From assembly GCA_002786065.1 (NCBI GenBank), contig NHNY01000004.1, forward strand, positions 124,001-188,000: DNA of 64,000 bases, in the 5' to 3' direction. The stretch comes from Microcyclospora pomicola. Lineage: Eukaryota > Ascomycota > Dothideomycetes > Capnodiales. Of this stretch, positions 43,439 through 54,045 are shown piece by piece. Positions within the stretch are counted from its first letter, which is position 1; every line of letters starts with the position of its first letter. A program made the translations under genes and the position numbers. Below the pieces are notes generated by a model. That model was given only the letters and a program-made list of their open reading frames with translations. It was not told the DNA's origin and searched no databases.

Positions 43439-44557
43439 ATGACGGACACCATGAGCTGGTCGCCCGAGAATCGCCCTCAAGCTCGACGGGCGGTCAACTT
43501 CTCGCGACCACGCCCGGTAACTACCACACAGAAGCTTTGCCGCGATAACGACTTATATCTTGGCGGCGTCAAGGCCTATAGGGCCCTCTATGACACCAAC
43601 CAAGCACCTCTGCTGGTCGAGCTGCCAGCGGATGTTCCGACACAGACTCTTGAAAAGATGAATGCGGAGAAGTCTACGGATGTGCCTGCGCAACCAGATC
43701 CAGTAGAGCTTCCAGCAGAATTACCAGCAGAGCTCCTTGCGAAGATGCCATCCTCCCAGTCATTACCAATCGAACACCCTAGCGAATCGCATTATTCACT
43801 ATTCACCGAGCTCTCACAACCGACGAGCTTCTTCTTTCCTGCTCCACCATCCTCCAACCGTCGAAATACCTTGACCGACTCCACGTTGAACCAGCAGCCC
43901 GGTGCAGTCATCCTCGAAACCCGGCGACGCACGTATGATGGCGATCGGGGTCAGGTTCCTGCGGCATACAGCCCGTTCAGCGCATCTCAATTTACGGTCT
44001 CCGACAGTACGCTCTCCAGCGACGATTTCGTTGCTGCCGCGCCCCTGATCCCTCGAGCCAACATACTGCCGGATTCGCAACTGAACAACTTTCGGCGTTT
44101 GTCACGCTCACCATCGAGCAAGCATCAATCGTCATCAACGACAAGCTCCTCTTCGCCCTCGACACCGCGCACTAGCCACGAGATCACCAGCCCTAGTCTA
44201 CAGCACTTCCATCCTCTCCGCAGCCATCCTCCCGGCTCCCACCTGTCTCTCCCTTCTTCCCCAACACACCCTGCGCCATCACCACCATCATCTTCGCGCT
44301 CGCGCCCCATATCCTCAGCCTCACAGTCCATCCACAGTGAGAACAAGAGCGCCAGTATCAGCAACGGCAGCCCCAATGTCGACGCCAAGAAATGGAGCGG
44401 CTCCGACTACGACACCAGCGATCTGAGTCCCGCCGAACTTCAGAAGCTGGCGAAAAAGGGCATCGATCCGGCGCTGTATGCCGAGACGAAGGCAGCGCGC
44501 AAGGGGAAAGGGAAGTGGGGATTGGGCTTGTTGGGAGGGAATCTGTTTCCGGGTTGA
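43439..44557 (+). CDS. Ser/Pro-rich protein of unknown function with conserved-looking C-terminus
   Basis: CDS of 372 aa from ATG 43439 (MTDTMSWSPENRPQARR). The N-terminal 60 residues contain a fairly ordered stretch, LYLGGVKAYRALYDTNQAPL. The middle 230 residues are low-complexity Ser/Pro/Thr with a short Glu-Leu-Pro repeat (VELPAELPAELLAKMP). The last 50 residues look structured: SDLSPAELQKLAKKGIDPAL followed by a basic ARKGKGKWG and GLLGGNLFPG. I recognise no named family. An in-frame ATG at 43010 would add 143 residues, many hydrophobic, derived from a pyrimidine-rich leader; I consider that less likely. Function unknown. Confidence 0.65.
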   Translation: MTDTMSWSPENRPQARRAVNFSRPRPVTTTQKLCRDNDLYLGGVKAYRALYDTNQAPLLVELPADVPTQTLEKMNAEKSTDVPAQPDPVELPAELPAELLAKMPSSQSLPIEHPSESHYSLFTELSQPTSFFFPAPPSSNRRNTLTDSTLNQQPGAVILETRRRTYDGDRGQVPAAYSPFSASQFTVSDSTLSSDDFVAAAPLIPRANILPDSQLNNFRRLSRSPSSKHQSSSTTSSSSPSTPRTSHEITSPSLQHFHPLRSHPPGSHLSLPSSPTHPAPSPPSSSRSRPISSASQSIHSENKSASISNGSPNVDAKKWSGSDYDTSDLSPAELQKLAKKGIDPALYAETKAARKGKGKWGLGLLGGNLFPG

Positions 44558-45076
44558 AAATTTGATCATCGGACCTGGGTCGTATCAGGGGTAATTTTTA
44601 CCTTGGCGTCATGAAGGGGTGAAGCAGTATAGGCATGATCTTGCGGGACTGAGACGATAGAAGCATGGCGATGTTACTTTAATGGCTGGGATGCCGTAAT
44701 AATGTTTAGCAATGGACCGGACAGGGAAAGGAGCGAGGCACGAGACGGGGAGTGAAGCAGGTAGAGATGTGCCACAGCATCCAGGAATATCATGTCCAGA
44801 ACGGCCTGAGATGACCAGACCGTACGAATGCCGAAGCCCGTCTGACTGCACATGGCAGGTCTTGACGGGACACGAATGAACTGGTTGGCGGGAAAGGGTG
44901 ATAATAATATAATAGGAGCTTTCGTTCATGTACCTTACATGACGAACAATCATGATGAACTCATGCTCTGCTCCGCGCTGTCACGCATACTATGGCAATC
45001 CACTCCACTTCAATGGTACCTCTCTCCCCCTAACACAGCAGACTCTCCAAACCAAACCCCCCTTCCCTCAACATCC
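44558..45076. other. Convergent intergenic region
   Basis: Region of 519 bases between two gene 3' ends. Nothing recognisable. Confidence 0.5.
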
Positions 45077-45844
45077 TCACCTCGCCACACCCACCTCCCC
45101 CGCCCTCCTGCCCTGCCCGAGCACATCCTCCACGAACCCCCGCCACAGCTGTCCGACGATGCCGCCCTCCGCCGCCGCGGCCGCCGCCTGCCGCTGGAAC
45201 CCCGTCGCGACGCTGTCCGCCACCTCGGCCAGCGACGCGCTGAAATCCGCGTGCGGCGCGTGGTCGTCGTGCGTCTCGGCCAGCGGCGCGAAGACGGCGT
45301 CGGCCGACATGCTGGAGATTTCGGCTTTCATGACCGGCTGGAGGGGTGGATTAGCTTGGTGGGTAAAGTGGATGGGGGGTTGGGAGGGGAGATGGGGGAT
45401 GCTGGGGAAAGGGAGGGCATTGTCGCTGAGGACGGGAAGATAACGAACGCAACGCTGCATTGGTGGAATGGAAGCAAAAGCAGCATCAAGCCGGCAGGAT
45501 AACCACAAGAAGGCACTCGGGGAGATCGCACTCACCACGTCAACCGGCTCCAGCGCCTGAGCGCCCGTCTGCTGGGGGCGGAAATTGGTCGGGATGATGG
45601 GGACGCGCAGCAGCTCGCTGGGCATGCTGCTGGGGTCATCGTCGAGGTGCAGGATCTCCGACGCGGGCAGGAAGGCGAAGTCGATGGTCGACGAGTCGCG
45701 GACGGCGTGGCGGGCGGGCGAGGGGTGGAAGCTGCGCGCCACGCTCGCGGAGGCAGTGGTCGTGATGGTCTTGGGTCGAGTGGTGCGGGTGGCGCGCGAG
45801 AGATTGCGCAGGGCGATGAATTGGGTGGCTCTTGGGGCGGCCAT
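45077..45844 (-). CDS. Putative mitochondrial protein of unknown function
   Basis: Two exons on the minus strand, 45536-45844 and 45077-45337, giving 189 aa. The first 60 residues (ATQFIALRNLSRATRTTRPK, then SVARSFHPSPARHAVR) are Arg/Ser/Thr-rich without acidic residues, a clear mitochondrial presequence. The mature part has TIDFAFLPASEILHLDDD, then LRVPIIPTNF, and a helical C-terminus with LAEVADSVATGF and LWRGFVEDVLG. The intron (45338-45535, 198 nt) has a good GTGAGT donor, a CTAAT branch site and CAG acceptor, but is a multiple of three and contains no stop, so its retention would insert 66 residues. I favour splicing because the retained segment is Pro/Ser-rich. Family not recognised. 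Confidence 0.65.
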   Translation of the reverse strand: MAAPRATQFIALRNLSRATRTTRPKTITTTASASVARSFHPSPARHAVRDSSTIDFAFLPASEILHLDDDPSSMPSELLRVPIIPTNFRPQQTGAQALEPVDVVSAISPSAFLWLSCRLDAAFASIPPMQRCVRYLPVLSDNALPFPSIPHLPSQPPIHFTHQANPPLQPVMKAEISSMSADAVFAPLAETHDDHAPHADFSASLAEVADSVATGFQRQAAAAAAEGGIVGQLWRGFVEDVLGQGRRAGEVGVAR

Positions 45845-47243
45845 GGTTTGGATTGCTAAGTTGGAGATGGAGTGGGGCGGTGTTTTCTTGTTGTAAGGTG
45901 TTGAGATGCTGAGCACGATTCCGCACGATGAGGGGATGATAGTTCTAGGTGGAATACCAGGAGTGACGTGAGGGTTGAAGATCTCAGGTGGGTCAAGCGA
46001 CAAAGGTATGCACAATTGAGCAGGAGGCAGAGCGAAGGGGAATCAAAGAGGACGCGCTTAGGTTGAGGTGGGGGAGGGATATATGTACTGTTTGAATGTA
46101 TAGGATACGGGAGAGCCTACAATGAGAGGCAGGATTAGGCGAGCACGAATCCGTCCATGATGATTTACGGTACGGATGAGGTGCACTGCATAGTGGTGAT
46201 GCGGAGGCAGCATGTCAACAGCGACCCGAGCAAGCCGGATAGCTCTAGGGAGGCGGTGGGATCAGCCTCTCAACCAGCGCCAGCATAGCGATAGTCAACG
46301 CATGATCAGCCCATTGCGAGGGGCGGGAAAGGAGGGGAGCCAAGGAGCGACGTTGGAGCGATACACAAAGTGCTCTTCTTCCAGACAATAGTGACGGTTG
46401 AGAGCTCATATCATCGTGCCAAACAATCACACAATTGGCTGATTCGGGGTGAGGTCGAGTGACATACGATAACGGCCGCTCCATGATAACATTCCTCCCC
46501 GCTCCTCCCCAGCATCTGGTCGATCGCGGACATCGCAGATCGCTCGAGGTAGCGGTGAGATAGTGGCACAATGCAGCGGTCCTATCGGACCATTTCATTA
46601 GTGATGTGTTGTGCTTTGGACTAGCAAGATCGTACATGCTAAGCACAAGTGAAGCCAGGAGAAACAGCTCTCTCACAGCTTCCCCGCTGAACGCGGCGGA
46701 AACCTTGAATTCGTCCCCGGAACATCACACGACACTTGAAGCGATGCGATCGACTCCGGCTCTCCGACCTCTGAATTGGCTGGCGTGTCACTCCGATCTG
46801 CGCCATTTCAAGCCCGAGGACCATGCATGTTCGAGAACACATGGATAGGTCTCGGTATCGCCGTGACTTGCAGAGTGTATTTGCAGTACCTGTATTCTCA
46901 ACGCTGACCGTGCAACGGGTATGGATGTGCCAGTCCCGGCGTGTCCCCAGAAAGGGTCTCTCTCAGCAGACCACCCCCGGCTCTCCGCCGATAAAGCCAT
47001 GCTCAACGTCTTCTCATCGGCATGGTATCTTGCACGCATGACCTGCCGGTGTCCCTTAGAGAAGCATTAGTAGCTTCCGTCCGCGCAGCGTGGCGTTCTT
47101 CGTGTGTTCTTATTTGATCTCTACAGGGACACGGGGGAACAGCGGTCGCCGGTATGCATATCGAATGATGACTGTACCAGATCCTTGCTGGCTATTAGCG
47201 ACGCGCGGTCGTCAGACATCTTACAACCACATCTTGCCCTTCT

Positions 47244-48212
47244 TCAGCCGTTGTCCTCCAGCTGAGGAGGACTAGCCATACCCCTGTTCTGGGTCAGCTC
47301 AACGAGAACCATGACGCCGCTGCCAAACGATTTCGGCCAGGCATAAGGAAGCCCAAAGTGCTTGGAGATGTATGAATCAAGGAAGTCCTGGGGAATCGAC
47401 TGCTGTATACACCACATCGATCCGGTAAGGTCGGTGTGATTGTTGATCCGTGCTTTGGGAACGCGTTCGGCGTATGGTAGGGAAACGTGTCGACCGTGTT
47501 GATCTACATATATGTGTGCAGATTCAGTGACCATGTGCAGGCTTCGATGCATCATGTCGCTTCATCCAGTACCCAGTCTCTACGGCTCCACCCAGCTGGA
47601 CGACTTCGCGATGCTGTGCAAAGTGATTTCTGATTTTCCATTAATTGCCTATCGACAAGTCCTGTCTCCACGTATATAGCAATTGATGAGTATGGCGACG
47701 CGAAGGCGACGAAGCTAGGTGGTGTGTGGACAAGATCTCCTGCCCATGGTAGCAGGCTGTGAACCACGATCGTATTGAGCATAGAGATTTCATTCTTGTA
47801 GTATGGCACGTCTACAGCGAGTCTGACGAGCCATTGTCTCTAATTGACCCGCGTGATGTTGACTCCACCAATGCTCTGGAAGACGGACAGCTCCAACATT
47901 GCTAAAGCATGGCTCGTAGGTTTGCCAGGAGAAAAGCACGTGTGGTCTGTGTTCGTCCACCCTAGCTTTATATGAAAGCTTCATCTGGAATCTTGCAAAG
48001 AGATGATCATGTTCAACGGCCCAGCTGGAAGCGGTCCTGGCAATCTGTCCAGTAGGATTGGTAGGACCACAAGCACTCCAGCTGGTTGGACAATCCAGCC
48101 TCATCAAGCGCACTCAGCCCCATGAGAAATCGCAAAGCGGATCAGGCACATTCCAGGCAGTGAGCCGGCTCACATCGGTGGCAAAGCCGCTGATAGGTGC
48201 TGATATCGCCAT
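47244..48212 (-). pseudogene. Possible decayed or unresolved protein-coding gene
   Basis: On the minus strand several abutting frames look like natural protein. One segment includes HALAMLELSVFQSIGGVNIT and, past an in-frame TAG, continues in the same frame through VDVPYYKNEISMLN and LPWAGDLVHTPPSFVAFASP to a stop near 47552. The next frame then continues with HIYVDQHGRHVSLPYAERVP and IPQDFLDSYISKHFGLPYAW. Upstream, from an ATG at 48212, there are further protein-like residues with another stop. I found no set of canonical introns that joins these parts, so a decaying gene is the simplest reading, but an unusual exon structure is not excluded. I recognise no family. Confidence 0.35.
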
Positions 48213-48330
48213 GAGCAAGGAGAGATTCTGGAACCTGTTCTGCTAGACAGATGTGAAAAGCGAGCGCGTTGATGCAAGGCCTGCGAGACGTGTATATAGG
48301 AGGACAAAATGTCACCAGCATATATTACTT

Positions 48331-48360
48331 ATGACTGAAAGTGTCTGACGTTTCAGTCAT
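48331..48360. repeat. Perfect 10-bp inverted repeat with 10-nt loop
   Basis: Arms ATGACTGAAA (48331-48340) and TTTCAGTCAT (48351-48360) are exact reverse complements separated by ten bases. It could be a hairpin in RNA or DNA, or a spaced palindromic protein-binding site. It lies 486 bases upstream of the RHO1 ATG. Confidence 0.8.
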
Positions 48361-48845
48361 GCCCTGGTAGATAGGTGCAGGCAGATCGGTAACTACAGGC
48401 AGCCAACATTCTCACCCTCAGGCCAACAACTCGTATCATACTCGGCCGGAAGCGGAATAGTGGGCACGTGAGCTTCGAACCAGAACTGCGCCTTGTGTAT
48501 AAACACAAACGCAAGCCTCGACAGACACTGCTTGATACTATCGACGAACCCGCTACCCACCATCCTGCTGCCCTTATTGCAGCTCTATCCCACGCGACCA
48601 GCCATCGTGTGTTGACTCCAAACCGAGTAACGGAGCGTTCCTGTCGCTGCTCAGCCCTGTGCCAAGAGAGTTAGTTCACCTCCCTCCCAACGACTCCTTT
48701 CAAGCGACGACACTTCCTGAGCACTATCACCATCAACACCACTACACCCTTCATCCGGCATCCGTCGCCTCCGCATACGCCACCTATTTCGCCAACATTC
48801 ACGCCAGAAACACTTGAAGAGAGTCATTAACATCGGATCGCGCAG

Positions 48846-49775
48846 ATGGCGGAGATCCGTCGCAAGTTGGTCATTGTCGGTGACGGTGCTTGTGGAAAGA
48901 CGTGCTTGCTCATGTAAGTCTACACCACCCATACATCGCTTGATCTCGCGTCGAATAGACACTAATACCTGCTCAGCGTCTTCTCCAAGGGTACTTTCCC
49001 TGAGGTACGTCGTTCTCCGCCACCTTCAGCCTGAAACTCGTCACCTTGCACGGCACCGATAAGCTTCGATACAACACACCCCATGTCGAAGACCACGCCT
49101 TTCCTGTGCCGCATGGAATCTGCACGCAACGCACTCGGAGAGGCGAAACCGCTGACACGTTCACAACAGGTCTACGTCCCCACCGTTTTCGAGAACTATG
49201 TTGCCGATGTCGAAGTGGACGGCAAGCATGTCGAATTAGCACTTTGGGATACCGCAGGCCAGGAAGATTACGACCGCCTCCGACCCCTCTCCTACCCTGA
49301 CTCTCACGTCATTCTCATCTGCTTCGCCGTTGACTCGCCTGATTCGCTTGATAACGTACAAGAGAAGGTCGGTTACACAGATTGTGCTGCATGCCGTGAA
49401 CTCCGACGCTGATTATCTACCATCTACAGTGGATCTCAGAGGTCTTGCATTTCTGCCAGGGCCTGCCCATCATCCTCGTCGGCTGCAAGAAGGATTTGAG
49501 ATTCGACCAGAAGACCATCGAGGAGCTGCACAAGACGTCGCAGAAGCCAGTCACCCCAGAACAGGTAAGTTGTCTGCAAGTCGCATATGGATGCGCGACC
49601 GCTGACATCCATACCATCACAACAGGCCGAGGATGTCAAGAAAAAGATTGGTGCCCAGAAGTACCTCGAGTGCTCAGCCAAGACGAACGAGGGTGTCCGC
49701 GAAGTGTTCGAGCACGCCACTCGTGCTGCGTTGTTGACGAGGAAGGAGAAGAAGAAGAAGTGCTTGATCTTGTAA
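48846..49775 (+). CDS. RHO1: Rho1 GTPase
   Basis: Five exons, 48846-48913, 48977-49004, 49170-49367, 49430-49564 and 49626-49775, giving 192 aa. This is the fungal Rho1/RhoA orthologue: P-loop GDGACGKT at 12-19, switch [11 protein letters not shown] with Thr37, switch [21 protein letters not shown] in place of the NKxD base-recognition motif as usual for Rho, and the Rho insert region. The polybasic tail [11 protein letters not shown] ends in a CaaX box with terminal Leu, predicting geranylgeranylation. Rho1 activates glucan synthase, protein kinase C and the actin machinery at sites of growth. Exon 2 is only 28 nt and encodes VFSKGTFPE; intron 2 (165 nt) is longer than the others. The near-complete identity to other fungal Rho1 proteins confirms all joins. 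Confidence 0.97.
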
Positions 49776-52025
49776 ACCACACATACCCACCATAGTCGGC
49801 ATCGGCACAATGCGAAGGAGCGTCCATGTACTACACCACCACCGTCAATCTCAAGATCACCACTGTCATGTCTGTTGATGCATTTCACACTCCACGATGA
49901 GCACGGCCGAGGAACGCAGGCAGACGAAGAGAGAAGCGCGGTTGGGGATAATCAGGTGTCATTTGCAAGGATAGGCGGATGCGAGGAGGGCAAATGCTGT
50001 TTCGAGGAAGAGCTGGACTACGGTACAACTATCTGGTCGGGGGTGTCTTCCCTTGAAGTGTTTTGATCACCTCGCGCCCCGCTGTTAATGTTTTCTTAGA
50101 CCGCCATGCAATGTTTCGGCGTTTGAATGAAACTTTGGCCAACTTGTTCGGGATGTATCTTGAGTGAGCACTCCGTTCACTGTCGGAGATGTGAAACATG
50201 AAGCACTGTAGGTTCCAACGGCAGTGAGCGTGAAAGACCAGTTTCGTGACTGAAACCTCAGTCCGCCACACGAGAGTGCGTACTATGCGTATGTTCTATC
50301 TATGGCAGCAGACTGTCTGACTGAGTATACTTGAAGTGCATACAATGTGATCGGACGGTGAGAGAATAGCTGGCCATGGTGCGCCTTCACAGCTTCCACA
50401 TTCAGCAATCACAACCTTAGAAGCAGTACCACCCTCTGGGCTGAACATGCTGTCAAGCCTATAGATACTCTGTCATGAACGGGCAACGAAAAGGGCTGCA
50501 AGCGGGTGTAGACTGGAGGAGGATAATACCGAACCTTCGCGCAGGACCAGACCTTACCGTACCTTACCGTCCCTTACCTTAAGTTACCTGATTCTTGAGG
50601 AGAGAGAGAGGGCGACCCCTGACGAAAGAAGTGAACCTCACTCATCGCGAGATCCGGTCGGGGTCTGATTTACTTGATGTCGCCACGGCTGATGTGTTCA
50701 GGCGGAGGTTGCGTGACGAAGGCGGATGGGTTCACGCGGATGACCTGCAGCATAATAAGGTAGGTACATGCATGTTGGATGTCGTGCAGTCAAGTAATGC
50801 TGACCCAGGCGGCACTGCACTGCCACTGCGTCTGGGATGACATGTAGGATGACGTTCGGCCGGTCTTCATCGTTCTCCTTACAGATCGATAAATTGATCT
50901 GCCCAGCTTGTTGTATTCATGAAGAACCCGCGGACGATCAACAGCGATCAGTCAGCGGATGCCGCGGAGGATGAGTGATGAAATGGCTGAATGATTTGAC
51001 GAGTTTCGTGGGTGGCGGCTGTCCGTTAACCTCGCGCTTACCCACTCTCATCCTCCGACTTTTCTCTGGCTCCAGCCTCGACCACCACTTGTTGGCTGTT
51101 AGCTTCCGCCGACCACCACGAAAAAGGGCGTCGAAGCGCAATCCCTCCGCCGCCCTCCTCCTTCATAACACTCACAAAGGTCAGCATCTTGCTCACCGTC
51201 TTATCTACCAGGCTGCTCACCGTGCGAGTCATCCTCGCCCTCGACTTGGCTGCTCATCTTTTCCTCTCCTCTCCCCCTCCGTCTCGCGCTGCCACTCCCG
51301 CCCTGTTGGCCGTACCATCCAGGCCCGCCAGTACCTCAGAGGGCGATTTCTTCCATCCTGCGCTGAGCAAAACCTCATTTCGGGTTGCCGTTCGTCTGAG
51401 ATTTTGCCGTGCCAGACTCGGAATCTCTCCCACTTACTGCCCTCCTCTCAGACAGTATGGGCCTACTCAACTTCCCGTCTACGCGTCTTTCTTCGCAACA
51501 GACACGATGCACTCTTCTGTGATCGCGGTGGCGTGACGCCAGTCCTCTCTCTCGTCCTTGGATCTCTAGATTCTTGGTGAGTCCGCTCCACGACCGCTAC
51601 CCGCTTCTGCTGCACATTGCTGTGTGCTGGGCCGGTCATGGACTAAACGTACTCGCGTTCAGGTGCAGAGTCGCCCGTCCAGCTCTATCCCCACTGGACA
51701 GCTACAAACGTCGTACCGCGTACTATCACCAGTCGAACCATTTTACGGCCAGAGATCAGGCCAGCATAATTGGTCCTCTCCCATCCGATCCCCTGCGTAG
51801 ACTGTCACGGCCAGAGATCGAGGAGAACTTGTCTGCAACTCCCCCTTCCGGCTTGTGGTGCGCTTACTCCAGCGAAAACGCGCTACGAAGCTGTCTTCAG
51901 TACTGCTCTTGACTGCCATTTCTTCATTGCTTGGTCGGGTGTGCGTTTCGAAAGTCGTCAGGGTGGACTATCGCAATCGCCTCATTTCTCTCGCCGGTTC
52001 TCATCGCAGTCTATCCATTGATAAC
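49776..52025. other. Intergenic region RHO1 to SIW14-like
   Basis: Region of 2.25 kb. It contains a degenerate decamer repeat at 50551-50580 and, from about 51,000 onward, a long pyrimidine-rich tract typical of a fungal promoter and leader. No gene is supported. Confidence 0.5.
50551..50580. repeat. Short tandem repeat of ACCTTACCGT
   Basis: Two perfect copies of ACCTTACCGT (50551-50570) followed by a third degenerate copy (CCCTTACCTT). The sequence belongs to the same TACC-rich family as the intergenic palindromes. Confidence 0.75.
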
Positions 52026-53094
52026 ATGGACAGCGTTACTTGTGCGCACATCTCCGCGCTACTCGGTGCGCATGATGTGCAAATGGAGGAGGTGCAGTAC
52101 AAAATCAGCATCGATCAGATGAGCATCGAACAGAAGCCGACGTATGGTAATGGAGGTGAGCAAAGAGAGGAGATCTGTAGGCTGAGGAACTTTGTCTAAC
52201 ACATTCCAGCAGACGTATCTTCTCGTCCTCCATCACCTCCCTCTACTGGGGAGAACACGCCAACATTACGCATTGCTCCTTGTCCGGACAGACTGCTGCC
52301 CATCTACCCTCCATTCAATTATGGAACCGTGGAGCACAAGACCATCTTTCGGAGCTCGTACCCACTCGAAAGGAACATTGACTTCATCATGCGGCTCAAG
52401 ATCAAGACTTTGCTGTAAGTCGATGTCGTTAATCCTAGTGTGCGCCTGAGACTAATACATAGGCCGTAGTTGTTTGGTTGACACAGAACCTTGCGAGCAG
52501 TATATGAACTGGATGTCAGCCATGGATGTGAAACGCCTACGCGTCGACATTGCTGCGAACAAAGAAGGACTCGTCAAGACTACAACAGAATCGCTGTTCG
52601 AGGCAGTCTTGTATGTCATGACAAAGGCCAACCACCCGATTTATGTGCATTGCAATCAAGGGAAGCACCGCACTGGCTGTGTGATGGCTTGCATGCGCAA
52701 AGCCCAAGGTACGATGACGATCGAAGAAATCATCGACGAGTATGTGGTGTATGCTGGGAAGAAGGCACGCCCGGGTGACATCGAGACCATTCGTGCGTTC
52801 GACGCCAAAGACTTCGCCGAGTTTGCCGCCGCCTGCAATCATGTCATCGAACCATACAGCGGTTTCTATGTGCGCCGACGCGTGGACTCGGGCACTTTCA
52901 TCCACGAGCTCGAAAGCATTTCGAACATCGATGTGGACGTTGACACGCTCCTCATTACCACGTCGCAAGTCTCTGACTGCTCAGATGAAGGTGCACGTGT
53001 GCGAAACGGCAAGGGCAATGCAGTCTCCTCTGCCGTGTCTCAGGAGGCCGTTGATCGTGTCCGATCGATTATGGGAGAGGATCCCGGCCGCTGA
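52026..53094 (+). CDS. Siw14/Oca1-type dual-specificity (inositol pyrophosphate) phosphatase
   Basis: Three exons, 52026-52155, 52210-52414 and 52470-53094, giving 319 aa. The catalytic cysteine motif is HCNQGKHRTGC, with Cys173 and Arg179 (C-x5-R). Upstream, PPFNYGTVEHKTIFRSSYP and IKTLLCLVDTEP match the plant and fungal atypical DSP family. Yeast Siw14 hydrolyses the beta phosphate of 5-InsP7 and related inositol pyrophosphates; this reaction is inferred. That is notable because NUC-2 elsewhere in the window has an inositol-pyrophosphate-sensing SPX domain. The first 75 residues are poorly conserved and Ser/Pro-rich; the last 100 form a polar tail. Intron 1 ends in a tandem acceptor (CAGCAG), and a decoy acceptor lies eight bases before that of intron 2. 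Confidence 0.88.
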
Positions 53095-54045
53095 AAGGTA
53101 CATGTACGTACCGACTGCGATGCGCTCCAAACGATTGGCCTTGAACAGCGTCAACAGGTCTGGACTTCCTGATCAATACTTCAACGACCATGAAATTGAA
53201 CGTGGCTAGAAACCTGAGTGTTGAACCCACATTTGCCTACAGTCTACGAGCTCGCGTCTTTGCCCCAAGGGAAGTATATCCTCACCGCAAACTTCCTGCG
53301 AAACAGACAACAGTGTCACCTATTACGACATGCTATCAGCTCACTTACTGTCAGACCTGGTAACGGTCTTTCACCTCCTCCTATTCCAGGGCTCTCCATC
53401 CCTGATCTCCTTGTCCGGTTCCATTTCTGTCTTTAGCGAAGGCGCTGGCGGCTTTTTGTTTTTTTTAACCTGCATCGTTGCATTTCTTATGCCTTCATGG
53501 CTCGTCGAGGGAGATGATCCTGGGTCTTGACGATGACCCGAAAAAGTACTGGGAGCGAGAAGAGGCCGCCGGAAATGCATGGAAACGCGGTGTCGCATTC
53601 TTGGAGGTACCTTACTTGCATAAGATCTTTGGTAACTGTGGAAAACCGGCCGGGTATAGCATGTATGCCCCCGTCTTCATATTAGTGTCGGTAGTTGTGT
53701 AGTAATACTAGCATTACCCATCGGCCCAATGTCGGAAATGAATGTGATGCCATGGGCCATATATACCTGCCTTGTAGGATGGCTGTGTAAGAAGAGCATG
53801 AGGTTGGGCTAACTATCGCAGACGTGGAAGAAGCATGGACAGGACGAGACGGGATAGCAGCGGATCAACGTGTCGGAGTCTGATTGTTCTTCTTATAGGA
53901 ATGTGGAGGGTGGTCTAACTATATCATCATACTATCATTCATGGCGATGGGCAGTAGAGGCAGCACGCCGACGTGTGGGGAAATAGCGGACTTCGTCCTT
54001 GTCGCCATGCGCCGAGTTCCATTCGCTCGCCGGCTCCTCCGCTGC
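53095..54045. other. Convergent intergenic region
   Basis: Region of 951 bases between two gene 3' ends. It contains a T-run (53453-53466) and an AGGTACCT at 53605-53612. No gene is supported. Confidence 0.5.

Larger units (their letters stand above)
45845..48845. other. 3-kb region upstream of RHO1
   Basis: Large divergent gap. It includes an interrupted coding-like stretch on the minus strand (47.2-48.2 kb) and a perfect hairpin at 48331-48360. The final ~350 bases are the pyrimidine-rich promoter and leader of RHO1. The part from 45.9 to 47.2 kb shows only short frames without protein likeness. Confidence 0.5.

Noticed and set aside
50882-50901. Inverted repeat CAGATC/GATCTG
   Set aside because: Only six-base arms; within what is expected by chance for this length.
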